Shown: one piece after another, positions 36,165 to 45,071 of the stretch
How positions within the stretch are numbered: position 1 is the stretch's first letter
Layout: each line of letters begins with the position of its first letter
Source: Tetraselmis striata
Lineage: Eukaryota; Chlorophyta; Chlorodendrophyceae; Chlorodendrales; Chlorodendraceae
NCBI GenBank assembly: GCA_006384855.1
Contig: VCJN01001640.1
Location: 1 to 64,000, forward strand
Direction: 5' to 3'
DNA length: 64,000 nt
The notes under the pieces: model-generated
What the model saw: only the letters and a program-made list of their open reading frames with translations
What the model was told of the DNA's origin: nothing
Database searches by the model: none
Program-made: the position numbers and the translations under genes

Positions 36165-36737
36165 GTGAGCGCGGGCGAGTCACAGTGCGCACTCGACTTT
36201 CTGCCTAACCGCGACCCTCCTCCCCTCGCTGTCAAAGTGATCCCTGGACCAGATCCGGCACCCTCCCTAGTCAAGCTTCAGTATAGAACCATATCAAAGT
36301 TTTTGCCCGTCAGAATATGTGTCGACCCCCTTTGTGATCAGTGGTGTGTGCATATATGTTGCTGTGTGCAGGTGCATTACATTACGTCTGGTTCTTGGCG
36401 ATGCGTGCGATGCGCCGCTGAGCGACTCAACGACCCACCCCCCGCGCACGGCCGATGCACGGCCTGCGACACCCCCCTAAGTGTCCGGACCGTTTTGAGA
36501 GACGAGCGGGCGTGCAGAGCGGAGCTTGCCTACGTGTTTCACCGGAAGTTGAGGGCGCCGAGGGGGTTGGGAGTGACGCGCTGGACGGTGCCCATGCTCT
36601 ACTCCTTCCACCAGACCTTCGCAGAGGACTCCAGGTGGAAGCACTTCCCTACACGGAAGATCCCAGGTAATAGGCGCACTGCCATCTGGACTGAGGATTT
36701 TTCAGCTGTAGAGGACCAGTTCCAGTTCCAAGGGTGA
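36165..36737 (+). CDS. hypothetical Cys-rich protein, possibly transposon-derived
   Basis: Open frame of 190 codons ending in TGA at 36737. The middle contains two C-x2-C pairs (RCVRCAAERL and RCTACDTPL), like a zinc ribbon. An Arg/Trp/His-rich part follows (LYSFHQTFAEDSRWKHF). A GTGCAG acceptor-like site near 36,371 suggests the true exon may start there. No family recognised; the repeat-rich setting favours a mobile origin. Confidence 0.35.
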   Translation: MSAGESQCALDFLPNRDPPPLAVKVIPGPDPAPSLVKLQYRTISKFLPVRICVDPLCDQWCVHICCCVQVHYITSGSWRCVRCAAERLNDPPPAHGRCTACDTPLSVRTVLRDERACRAELAYVFHRKLRAPRGLGVTRWTVPMLYSFHQTFAEDSRWKHFPTRKIPGNRRTAIWTEDFSAVEDQFQFQG

Positions 36738-36985
36738 TATAGGGGGGAGGGCAAGCCACCAGCTTGGTGGAATATGAATTGCTTCCCTACGGGTATCCCT
36801 GACCCGCCAGCGATGTTAATTATTGTTGAGCAGCGACTGGGTGGTGTGGGTGAGCATGTTGCGATGTGGGTGAGGCAGGAAGTTATCGTTATGCTCAGTG
36901 TTGTCTCTCTGTCTGAAGTATGAGGTGCAAAGATAGAGCTTCTGGCTGCTTGCCATGGTGTGGACGACAAGTCGCGCTGGCGTGA

Positions 36986-37693
36986 AACACCAACATGCGC
37001 GAATGCGATAGATAACCATTTCATGCACTATGTGCAGCAAAGGATCAGTAATGTGAGAGACATCGACGGTCAACTAGTTTTTGACCGTTATGTAGACCTG
37101 GCTTGTGCCGCGGCACATGACTGGACTGGCGTGTAATTCATTTGCTTTACCTCTGATTGCTCGCTCTCTTCGACTGCATCGCTTCAATGTTGTGTGCGGC
37201 ACTATGCATCGGTCAGTATGGAATGGGATCATGTTAGAATTACATGGATGTGCTGCAAACTTGTATTGACTAAAGATCTAGCTGTCTGGTTGCATACGCC
37301 GGTGCGCCATGTGCTTTGCTGCCGAATCTGTGCAAAAAACACCAACATGCGCGAATACGATCGATAGATAACCATTTCATGCACTATGTGCAGCAAATAA
37401 AGGATCAAGAATGTGAGAGACATCGACGGTCAACTAGTTTTTGACCATTATGTAGACCTGGCTTGTTCCGCGGCACATGACTGGACTGGCGTGTAATTCA
37501 TTTGCTTTACCTCTGATTGCTCGCTCTCTGGGACTGCATCGCTGCAATGTTGTGTGCGGCACTATGCATCGGGCAGTATGGAATGGGATCATGTTAGAAT
37601 TACACGGATGTGCTGCAAACTAGTATTGACTAAAGATCTAGCTGTCTGGTTGCATACGCCGGTGCGCCATGTGCTCTGCTGCCGAATCTGTGC
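36986..37693 (+). repeat. tandem duplication of about 352-360 bp, two copies
   Basis: 36986-37337 is repeated almost exactly at 37338-37693, from AACACCAACATGCGCGAAT to GCCGAATCTGTGC. Copy 2 has a few substitutions and two 4-base insertions. No coding capacity recognised. It lies 0.4 kb left of the virus insertion. Confidence 0.85.
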
Positions 37694-37863
37694 CAGCCCA
37701 ACCCCCAGCACGGCCTTGGGTGAATGTGCTGCAGTGTCGGCCTGACCCGTAACGATCCACATCCTGCTGTGTCGTCCTTATTGTACTTGTTGCTGCGACG
37801 CCTCGCTGCATCCTTGACTGCGATCTGACTGTGCTACACCCCCTGGCAGTGATAGTCGCTGAC

Positions 37864-38080
37864 ATATAAAATATGATATAAATTTATCACAATATGTAAA
37901 TATATATTATATATTTATATATTGGGAACAATATGATATATATATATATATATTTTAAATATAAATATATATTTATATATTTAAAATTATATATATATCA
38001 TATATATCATATTGTTCCCAATATATAAATATATAATACATATTTACATATTGTGATAAATTTATATCATATTTTATATA
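37864..38080. repeat. long AT-rich palindrome
   Basis: Near-perfect inverted repeat centred at about 37,972 with arms of roughly 85-108 bp. TTGGGAACAATATGATATAT at 37,922 pairs with the reverse complement ending near 38,021. Its outer edge is about 25 bp from the left end of the PLV. It could be a MITE, a cruciform-prone host site, or outer DNA of the element. Confidence 0.8.
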
Positions 38081-38313
38081 TCTATAATATATATATTTAT
38101 TTATGGCTGTGTATATGCTGTGTATATGCTATGTATTTGCTTGGAAAACAAAAACAAAAACGAAAACAAAAAACGAAAAACGAAAATGATTTGAGTTTTG
38201 CAAATCGCGACGATTTGCTATATAGCAGCTTGGGAACGATTATAGCAGCTTGGGAACGATTATAGCAGCTTGGGAACGATTACATTTGGATGCGATTACA
38301 TTGGAGGCAGTTG

Positions 38314-38661
38314 CTATGTTTCGCTGTTAACATATTGCTGTTCCTCACGCATGCGATTCGCACCCACATGATCTTCGTCTACATTCACCGTCAGAACGTT
38401 GATCGTCCTCTTCACCTTGTATTGATCGATGTCGACAATGAGCGACTGATCAAGCATCCAACGAGTTGGGTGCGCCATGGACAACCGCACGCCTTCGCCT
38501 TCGATGAAATCAATGTTGTTCCCGATCATGTACTCCTTCAACACCTTATCAAGACGATTCATCACACTGCACATCTTCTTCCATTCGTTGAACCGCTCGA
38601 CGTATTGTGCAAGCTCGCGCTGAATCTTCGGGGGGAGCTCATCGGCCTTCGCGCACGCCAT
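38314..38661 (-). CDS. TIR-encoded PLV protein, 115 aa (left copy)
   Basis: ATG 38661 to TAG. Charged helical protein (QRELAQYVERFNEWKKM, then MNRLDKVLKEYMIG) with a basic-acidic C-terminus. Identical to the right-hand copy except for six residues, all in the second half. No known domain. It lies in the inverted repeat and is transcribed toward the element's end. Function unknown; a DNA-binding or terminus-associated role would fit the position but is speculation. Confidence 0.75.
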   Translation of the reverse strand: MACAKADELPPKIQRELAQYVERFNEWKKMCSVMNRLDKVLKEYMIGNNIDFIEGEGVRLSMAHPTRWMLDQSLIVDIDQYKVKRTINVLTVNVDEDHVGANRMREEQQYVNSET

Positions 38662-38796
38662 GGCGATTGGTCAAAAGCGGCTGGGGTATTGTAGCGAGTA
38701 CTTTGGTGTGGGCGTGGTGGAAATGATGGTGCTTCCTTGTGCCCGCGCCGCTTATAGGGACACGCCATGGTCGGCATGTGGCCACCGCAAGGCGCC

Positions 38797-39042
38797 GTGT
38801 TTCTGTGTTTCTGTGTTTCTGTTTCTAGGCCCTCAGAAAAGGCTCTTCAGTGATATTTTTGTACCTTGTACCGACCATGAACAAAAACCCGCGTTCCATA
38901 GGTGATACTTTTGGAGCCAAAATACACAGAAACATCCAGCTGCTTTCTTACAGTTTTCGGACATTCTGAGGTGGTTTCTACGTGATTCCGTGTTTCTAAA
39001 TCGGATTTCAAAACAAAAACAGTTCAGAAACATAGAAACACT
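38797..39042 (-). repeat. GTTTCTG-bounded 240-bp module, left-TIR copy
   Basis: Inverted copy of the modules at 42905-43141 and 57211-57452. Its two ends are imperfect inverted repeats (GTGTTTCTGTGTTTCTGTTT and the reverse complement type AAACAGTTCAGAAACA). Confidence 0.8.
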
Positions 39043-39229
39043 CGCGAGACGCTTAGTCGCTCGTCGGCCTCAATCGCGGCGTTCTCTCGCTCTCTCGCCC
39101 GCTCTCGCGCAGTGCCGCCGGCCTCGCTCGGTCCTTGAGCCGAAGAGCGCGTGACTCGGTGCAGTACTTAGGCAGAACACACCGAGACTCTCAAACGCAC
39201 CGAGACTCTCAAACGCACCGCGCGAGACG

Positions 39230-39559
39230 CTAGGAAATCATCCTTTCGAATCCGCCCTCAAACGGCGAATAGCCCTCCTCATAGCGCTTGATCTCGACGA
39301 GTGCCGGCGCCGGCTTTGGGATGCGCCCCTTTTTCAGGAGCGCCTTGAATTCTTTGAATCGGATCCCGCGCTCGTAGAGGACAAGGATATCGATTACATC
39401 ATCTCCGAAGCCCGGGTACTTTGCGCGAAAGTACTCGCGATTGAATTTCGGCTGATATCTATAGTCGAAACTAGCCACATCCAGGAACGCTTGGCTGAGA
39501 TAGCAGCGCTCCGCGGGAGTCATCGCCCGCCCGAGGGACGTTTCGCATGTGTTACTCAT
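39230..39559 (-). CDS. PLV hypothetical protein, 109 aa
   Basis: ATG 39559, stop just inside the left TIR boundary. Contains FNREYFRAKYPGFGDDVIDI and FKEFKALLKKGRIPKPAP; mixed-charge soluble protein without a known domain. Its start overlaps the stop of the upstream zinc-ribbon gene by 8 bases, so the two are probably co-transcribed. Confidence 0.65.
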   Translation of the reverse strand: MSNTCETSLGRAMTPAERCYLSQAFLDVASFDYRYQPKFNREYFRAKYPGFGDDVIDILVLYERGIRFKEFKALLKKGRIPKPAPALVEIKRYEEGYSPFEGGFERMIS

Positions 39560-39983
39560 GTTTTACGATAATGAAGGGAAAATCGTTTGCATTTGATGGG
39601 CGAACGTCGTTGCTGCTCGCGCGGTGCGTCTTTCGCTCCTTGTTGCACGGAAAACACTCGAAGTAGTCCGCGCGGATCTTCGTGCCGCACTTGCACGAGT
39701 TCGTCTTCTCGGCTTCGCGCTTACGATAACACGGGAAGCACATCGCGTAGTCGCCTTTGACCTCGCGCTTGCGACAGACTTGGCACCTCGCGGGCATTTG
39801 ATCTACCTCGCGAAGAATATCCTCGCGACACCGACGACAGTAGCTGGACGAGTAGATTGTCACTCGAACGCAGCGCGGACACAACCGAGCGCGGCGCAAC
39901 GAAGACGCGGAGGCCGCGGAGGTCGCGGTGTCGTCGGTGCCGGAGTCGCTGAAGGAGACGGTGACTGAGACGGACGGTGGCAT
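39552..39983 (-). CDS. PLV Cys-rich zinc-ribbon protein, 143 aa
   Basis: From ATG 39983; a longer form would need a GTG start. Serine-rich N-terminus, then four C-x2-C pairs: LCPRC, YCRRC, CQVC...CFPCY and CKCGTK...CFPCNK, i.e. two or more zinc ribbons. Likely nucleic-acid binding, such as a viral transcription factor; the family was not identified. Followed with 8-base overlap by the 109-aa gene, and divergent from the rightward gene at 40,075 across 91 bases. Confidence 0.7.
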   Translation of the reverse strand: MPPSVSVTVSFSDSGTDDTATSAASASSLRRARLCPRCVRVTIYSSSYCRRCREDILREVDQMPARCQVCRKREVKGDYAMCFPCYRKREAEKTNSCKCGTKIRADYFECFPCNKERKTHRASSNDVRPSNANDFPFIIVKHE

Positions 39984-40074
39984 TCTGCAGGCTCTCGCCG
40001 CGCTCCGCGGTCGCTCCACTTAAGTGTGTCATGCAAGTGCAGATAAAAAACGGACGCTAGATAAAAGAAACGTC

Positions 40075-40337
40075 ATGGGGCGCGGAAGGTACCGTGTTTT
40101 GAGCGACGAGGAGCGCTTGGAGCGGAAGAAGATCGCGCAGAAGCGTTGGCGCGACAACAACCGGGAGCGTACCAATGCGTACCGCGCGGAGTACAACGCC
40201 GCGAACCGCGATCGCGTGCGCGAATACCTAGAGAGTACTACCGCGCCAACGCGCAGCACATCCGCGAGTACCAACGCGAGCTTTACCGCCGCGCCACTAC
40301 CCGGCTTAAGGCGGAGGCCGCGGATAGTCCTTTGTAA
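40075..40337 (+). pseudogene. PLV basic Tyr/Arg repeat protein, frameshifted
   Basis: ATG 40075. It is built of short repeats of the type R-x-N-x-x-Y-R-A/E-x-Y (WRDNNRERTNAYRAEYNAAN, then EYYRANAQHIREYQRELYRR). The two halves are in different frames, meeting near 40,228-40,235. The shift has the sign of one lost base. Such Y-R-x-N repeats occur in DNA-binding proteins of large DNA viruses. It immediately precedes the polymerase-helicase gene. Confidence 0.6.
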
Positions 40338-40370
40338 AGAATTTCTCTGATACCTTCTAACACCCCAACC

Positions 40371-42888
40371 ATGCCTCGCTCAAAACTCTCCCAAAAGTTC
40401 TACTCCGAGCCCATCGCCCCCGAGGCGCTTTCGCATGTCCTCCGCGATGTGCTGCCCCAAATCGAGCTTGCCCATCGGGACGGGAATCTCGCCGTTCGCC
40501 TGAAGCGCATGCAAAATATGATCCATAACGGCGCCCTCAAGGTGTCGTACGGAAAGAAGATCCGCGACAAGGCCGGTAACGAGTACGGCCGCGAGTACTC
40601 CAAGTTGCCGTTGTCGTTTCAGAATTTGAACCGCAAGATTCGCAACGCGCTCGTGAACCACCACATTGAGATGTCCGGTAAGCGGTGCGTGGACATCGAC
40701 GTGGCCAATTGTCACCCGAAGGTGTTTGTGCAACTATTGGAGAACGCGGCGTACGCTCCGACCACGACCTCATCCTCAAGTACGTGAACGAGCGAAAGCG
40801 CATCCTCGAGGAAGTACAGACCGTCTATTCGTGCGACCGCGACACCGCCAAATCGCTGCTCCTCGCTCTCATCAATTTTGGCACCGTCAAGGGGTGGGCG
40901 TGGATAAACAAGGTGGCGCTTCCGCCGGGGGCCGAGACGACCGACATCCACCGCTTCCTCGAGAACTACTACAAGCAGTTTGTGGCGTGTGTTTCGGAGC
41001 TGATGACCATCATGCCGGAACTCGTGCTTGCTGCAAGGGAGTCCCTTGGTATGCCGTGCGAATACGACGACGATGTGGGCGACGAGCACCTCTCCGACAA
41101 GCTGAAGCTCCAAAAGCGCTTTGTTCATATCATGCTCTCAGATGCCGAGAACAACGTGCTGCAAGCCGCCTTGGAGTATATCGTCAGGACTCACAAGTCC
41201 GCTCGCGTCATCTCAAAGATGTTCGACGGGTGCATCGTTGAGTGCGAGGACGATATTGCTTGCGAGCAGATCAAGCGCCACGTCATGCTCCGCACGGGCT
41301 TTGTCCTCGACTTTGAGGTCAAGCCTTTCGTATCGCCCTTCCGCATTCCGACCGACCTGGATCCGATGGATGTGGACGACAAAACCAACAATACTCCCAA
41401 AGGTAAAACGCTTGACGACATGGTGCCGGCGAAGCACATTGTCGACATGATCGGAGACAAGGTGATCCGCGCCGGTGATCAGTACTACGGCTACAACGGC
41501 AACAGCAACATGTGGTCGCCGGGGTCCGTGAATGAGATCGTGGCTCAACAGCTCGTGCACGGGCGTAATCTCATCTTCACCGGGGTCTGCCCAATCAGCC
41601 GCAAGGATACTGTGAGGAACCTCGGGTACTCCAGCCATCTCAGGGCGACCATTCCATGCATCCCTCCTTACATTCTGCCGAACAACGAGTTCCTTGTCAC
41701 CAAGTACAAGAGCACATATCGCAAGATCAAGTTCCGCAACGGTGTGTACAACATGGCTACCAACACGTTCCGCCCCTCGTTTGTGCCCAACGAGTACTTC
41801 ATGGTCGACGTCCCGAGGGCCTTCCCCGTTCGGGATCTAGTTGCGACTGACCAGGCGGTGGACCTGCTGAAGGGCATCTACACGCCGAAGCGAGAGGAGC
41901 GCAAGCCGTTCGACCCGACGTTTGGTCCCGAGATGCCGCTGTGGCAGTTTGTGATGACCGCCATCGCCCTCGCTATTGCGGGCGAGGTGGAATGGAAATA
42001 CGTCCTTGCCATGATTGGGGAGCGCAACTCGGGGAAAGGCGTGGTCCAAGCGTGCATCACCGCAGCCTTGGTCTGGTATCGTCCGGCTTCAGCGCCAACA
42101 ACCTTCTCGGCAACGACACGACGGTGGATGAAGCAAAGAGATTCATGTTTCTGAGGGACGCCGCCGTTAGCGGATGCCGAATCGTGTGGCCGAACGAGAT
42201 TCGCACCACCACGCAGAGGGGCGAAACCTTCATCGACGGAAACCTCGTCAAGGGCATCGCGAGCGGCGGGGACACGCTGCTTGTGCGCGGCAACCACCAA
42301 GATCCGTTCTCAGTCCGACCGGAGTTCACGATGTTCCTCAACGTCAACGATCTGCCGGTCACCAAGCCCGCGATCGGGAACTCGATGCTGCGTATCATTC
42401 ACCCCAACGTCTACACCAAAAACCCCACAAAGCCCAACCACAAGCTCGCGGACCCGGCCATTAAGCACATGGTTCAGGAGCCGAGCTTTGCCGACGGGAT
42501 GATGTGGGCCGTTCTCGACATGTACCGAGAGTTCAAGGCTTCGGGCAGGGTCTTTGAACCCATCCCGCAGGTCCTGAGCGCCACCGAGGACGCCAACAAC
42601 GACGAGGAGGAGGACGTGTTTGTAGTCCTCGAGCAGGCCATCGAGTTTGCCGAGCCGTTTCAGGACGAGCGCTTGTATCGGGACGGCGGCTACTTTTTGC
42701 GCGCCGCTGAGCTCAAGAACGTCGTGGCTGATCTGAAGAAGGAGGGCAAGCTCAAGGGCGTCTCGCTGAGCGGCATCACCACGAGGCTTCAAAACAACGG
42801 CTACGAGAAAAAGCAGATGAGGCACGACGGCGTGAACAACAAATTTTTCTTAGGCATGAAGGCCCGCGAGATGGAGACCGACGAGTGA
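40371..42888 (+). pseudogene. TVpol-like DNA polymerase fused to SF3 helicase, two frameshifts
   Basis: Replication protein of about 839 codons across three frames: 40371 to about 40,755; about 40,755 to about 42,090; about 42,090 to 42888. Both shifts have the sign of one missing base. N-terminal third: CVDIDVANCHPKVFVQLLE, like the metal-binding motif A region of transposon-virus polymerases (TVpol), and later ISKMFDGCIVECEDD, a motif C-like block. C-terminal third: Walker A GERNSGKGVVQ, then SGCRIVWPNEI (Walker B region) and TMFLNVNDLPV (sensor/motif C), diagnostic for SF3 helicases of the D5/PLV type. The TVpol-SF3 fusion is known from virophages and PLVs. The SF3 part is certain, the TVpol call probable. 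Confidence 0.8.
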
Positions 42889-42904
42889 CTGTAGTATCTC
42901 CTTT

Positions 42905-43141
42905 CTATGTTTCTGGACTGTTTCTGTTTTGAAATCCGATTTAGAAACACGGAATCACGTAGGAACCACCTCAGAATGTCCGAAAACTGTAAGAAAGCAG
43001 CTGGATGTTTCTGTGTTTCTGTTTTGGCTCCAAAAGTATCACCTATGGAACGCTTGTTTTTGTTCCTGGTCGGTACAAGGTACAAAAATATCACTGAAGA
43101 GCCTTTTCAGAGGGCCTAGAAACAGAAACACAGAAACACGG
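42905..43141 (+). repeat. GTTTCTG-bounded 240-bp module, internal copy
   Basis: Same sequence and orientation as the right-TIR module at 57211-57452, with a few substitutions. Sits between the helicase stop and the next gene, with no long ORF of its own. Ends CTATGTTTCTGGACTGTTTC and AACAGAAACACAGAAACACG are inverted relative to each other. Confidence 0.8.
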
Positions 43142-43182
43142 GAACACGTAACACGGCTTTCCCATCGGTGGGAGGAGCAGCC

Positions 43183-43674
43183 ATGACCACCTACGCCGGA
43201 GTCCGATTCCCGTCCGACGGCTTTGAAGACGAGACGGAGACATGCGGCTATCGCGTCAAGCTTGTGAACAACATCGGCGTCGAGACGGACATATGCGGAG
43301 AGGAAGGCGGCGTACCCAAATGCAAGCGCAAGAGCGTGCACCGCGTGTGGTACATGGCTGAGCACACCCACTTGCCGGTGTTCACGTGTGGCAAGCGCCG
43401 AGGCATTACATTTGACGAGGTGATAGAGAAGGACCGGAAGTTCACCGCGCGAGTCCTCAATGCCGAATACATCTACATCGAGTGCATCGCAAGCTTCCGC
43501 GAGTACATCGAGAAGAAGATGTATGGCAAAGTATTGTTCAAACGCGTGGATCTCAGCTTGGAGGAGCCTTCTGAGGACTACAACAAGATCAATACTGCAA
43601 AAAATGTATTACTGGGGGAAGCAGCGCATGCCAAAGGGGTTGGCGGGGAAGAAGCCCCCAAAACACGAAGGTAA
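43183..43674 (+). CDS. PLV hypothetical protein, 163 aa
   Basis: ATG 43183. Contains a Cys-rich first part (ETCGYRVKLVN, ETDICGEEGGVPKCKR, HLPVFTCGKRRG) and a helical part (ASFREYIEKKMYGKVLFKRV). Possibly zinc binding; no family recognised. Its last 71 bases overlap the start of the next gene in another frame. Confidence 0.6.
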   Translation: MTTYAGVRFPSDGFEDETETCGYRVKLVNNIGVETDICGEEGGVPKCKRKSVHRVWYMAEHTHLPVFTCGKRRGITFDEVIEKDRKFTARVLNAEYIYIECIASFREYIEKKMYGKVLFKRVDLSLEEPSEDYNKINTAKNVLLGEAAHAKGVGGEEAPKTRR

Positions 43675-44035
43675 GACGTTCGAGTGGGTCTTCGACAACG
43701 ACAAACACTACGCCATGTGGCTTATCAATACGGTACACGAAGTTAAAGCCCTCAAAGTTCTAACGGGGCAAGCCCACGGGTTCATGTGCAAGTACTGGAA
43801 CGCCTTCGAATATTTCGTGTACCGCGACAAAGCCAAGATCCCGCATCGTTTCACGCGAGAGGGTATGCCCAAACATCCCGAAGACTACGACGAGTCACAT
43901 GAAGGCGTTCCCGAAAACAAACCAAAACGCCGCCCTCACCGAGACCACAAGTACCGCGAGCTCCTCGAGGCCATGAAGCGCAGCGGGTGCAAGACACCGA
44001 GAGAGTATCACGATTGGCTTGATCAGCGCATGTAA
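43604..44035 (+). CDS. PLV protein with exonuclease-X-tail-like GK...GKTFEWV motif, 143 aa
   Basis: From ATG 43604. The core KHEGKTFEWVFDNDKHYAMW resembles the small C-terminal domain found on exodeoxyribonuclease X and in many viral proteins, G-K-x-x-G-K-T/x-F...D-x-x-Y-x-x-W. A basic tail follows (KPKRRPHRDHKYRELLEAM). No nuclease catalytic residues are present, so enzymatic activity is not implied. Confidence 0.6.
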   Translation: MYYWGKQRMPKGLAGKKPPKHEGKTFEWVFDNDKHYAMWLINTVHEVKALKVLTGQAHGFMCKYWNAFEYFVYRDKAKIPHRFTREGMPKHPEDYDESHEGVPENKPKRRPHRDHKYRELLEAMKRSGCKTPREYHDWLDQRM

Positions 44036-44036
44036 C

Positions 44037-44231
44037 TCATTTTGTGTGCACCATCCTCGCCACCGCGACAGCACGATTCTCCTTCTTTGCAGTTGGCATC
44101 GCGAGAAACTGGCTTGGCTTGATAACCGCTGCAGTCGCACCCGATGGTTTCCGCGGCGGCGGCCTCGCGGCGGACATGATGTGCATACCCCGCTTCTTCG
44201 CCGTCTTTCGAGTTGTCTTCGGTTTGGCCAT
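44037..44231 (-). CDS. PLV small basic protein, 64 aa
   Basis: ATG 44231 to TGA. Lys/Arg/Ala/Pro-rich (KPKTTRKTAKKRG, ARPPPRKPSG). Composition fits a DNA-condensing core peptide like those of adenoviruses and PLVs; this is inferred. Convergent with the upstream gene (1 base between stops) and divergent from the structural gene at 44,260. Confidence 0.5.
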   Translation of the reverse strand: MAKPKTTRKTAKKRGMHIMSAARPPPRKPSGATAAVIKPSQFLAMPTAKKENRAVAVARMVHTK

Positions 44232-44259
44232 TTAGTATTTAAACTCCCGTTACGAATAA
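44232..44259. promoter_or_regulatory. shared divergent promoter with TATTTAAA core
   Basis: The 28 bases between two divergent starts contain AGTATTTAAACT, close to palindromic, so it could serve both genes. ATTTAAA also precedes the capsid gene start, suggesting a common viral promoter element. Confidence 0.4.
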
Positions 44260-44964
44260 ATGACGAGCTTTCAGATTCACCTCGACAGCAAATTCGCGGA
44301 CATGCACTTCTCCGCAAACGCTTGCGTGTTCTACCTCGCGGACCCGCTCACCCTCCCTTCGCAGGATTACGAGTGGCTTGTAGCGGTGCCGCACGCGACA
44401 ATCCCGCTTTCGCAGTGGGTTATCGATGAATCGAACAACCTGCTCGAGCTAGTATACTCCGACAAGTCACGATACATATCGCTACCTCTCGGAAATCGAA
44501 GCGTGGACGAGATCGTCGTGTACCTCAACGACAGGCTTTTGCACGGATACACCGCCGCCTACGACGAAGCGATAAACCGTATCGTATTCGGCTCCGAGCT
44601 GCTTGGCGAAAGCCTCGCGATCGGAGAAATGAGTACGTGTGGAAGGTTGTTGGGCGTGGAAGCGGGAGACGCGGCGGTGGACGGCGTGCTCATCCCGCCG
44701 CGCGGCGTCGATCTCGCGGGTACCTCGTCGATATTCATCCGAAGCAACCTTTCGACTCGAAATCGCGATCCGGTGTCGAAGGCGACAAGCGATATTCTCG
44801 CCAAAGTGCACGGTTCGCAGAATTTTAACGAGATCGAGTATAACTCGTCTTCGCTCAAGTTCCCGATAGCTTATCGAAACGTGTCGCTCATCATCATCTA
44901 TCTCACCGACGACTTTCAGCGACACATGGATTTCCACGGCGCGGACTTCTCGCTAACCCTCTAG
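44260..44964 (+). CDS. PLV structural protein candidate, 234 aa
   Basis: ATG 44260 to TAG. It starts with beta-rich sequence (FQIHLDSKFADMHF, YEWLVAVPHATIPLSQW, SNNLLELVYSD) and ends VSLIIIYLTDDFQRHMDFHG then ADFSLTL. This N-to-C pattern, with a final D-F-x-G...L-x-L, is common to virion proteins encoded by Polintons and PLVs. Exact homology (minor capsid or fibre base) is not resolved. Confidence 0.6.
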   Translation: MTSFQIHLDSKFADMHFSANACVFYLADPLTLPSQDYEWLVAVPHATIPLSQWVIDESNNLLELVYSDKSRYISLPLGNRSVDEIVVYLNDRLLHGYTAAYDEAINRIVFGSELLGESLAIGEMSTCGRLLGVEAGDAAVDGVLIPPRGVDLAGTSSIFIRSNLSTRNRDPVSKATSDILAKVHGSQNFNEIEYNSSSLKFPIAYRNVSLIIIYLTDDFQRHMDFHGADFSLTL

Positions 44965-45071
44965 TTTACGCTTCGTCGAAAAGAAACCATCTCGCACGCC
45001 GTAGATTATCGATTAACTGGTGTTATGAATAACGATGCTAGCCCGCCAAAAAGAAACGTTGAGGCCTTCCG

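Larger units (their letters stand above)
38105..39223 (+). repeat. left terminal inverted repeat of the PLV
   Basis: Inverted copy of 56999-58191. From outside in: GTGTATATGCT-type repeats, a purine-rich AAAAC/GAAAAC stretch, three 20-bp AGCTTGGGAACGATTATAGC units, the 115-aa gene, the 240-bp GTTTCTG module, and two 18-bp GAGACTCTCAAACGCACC units. Shorter than the right copy because its tandem arrays have fewer units. Confidence 0.9.

Noticed and set aside
43183..44035. One fused gene instead of two overlapping PLV ORFs
   Set aside because: The shift between the two frames is opposite in sign to the other PLV frame breaks, and the second ORF has its own ATG before the conserved core, so two genes are simpler.
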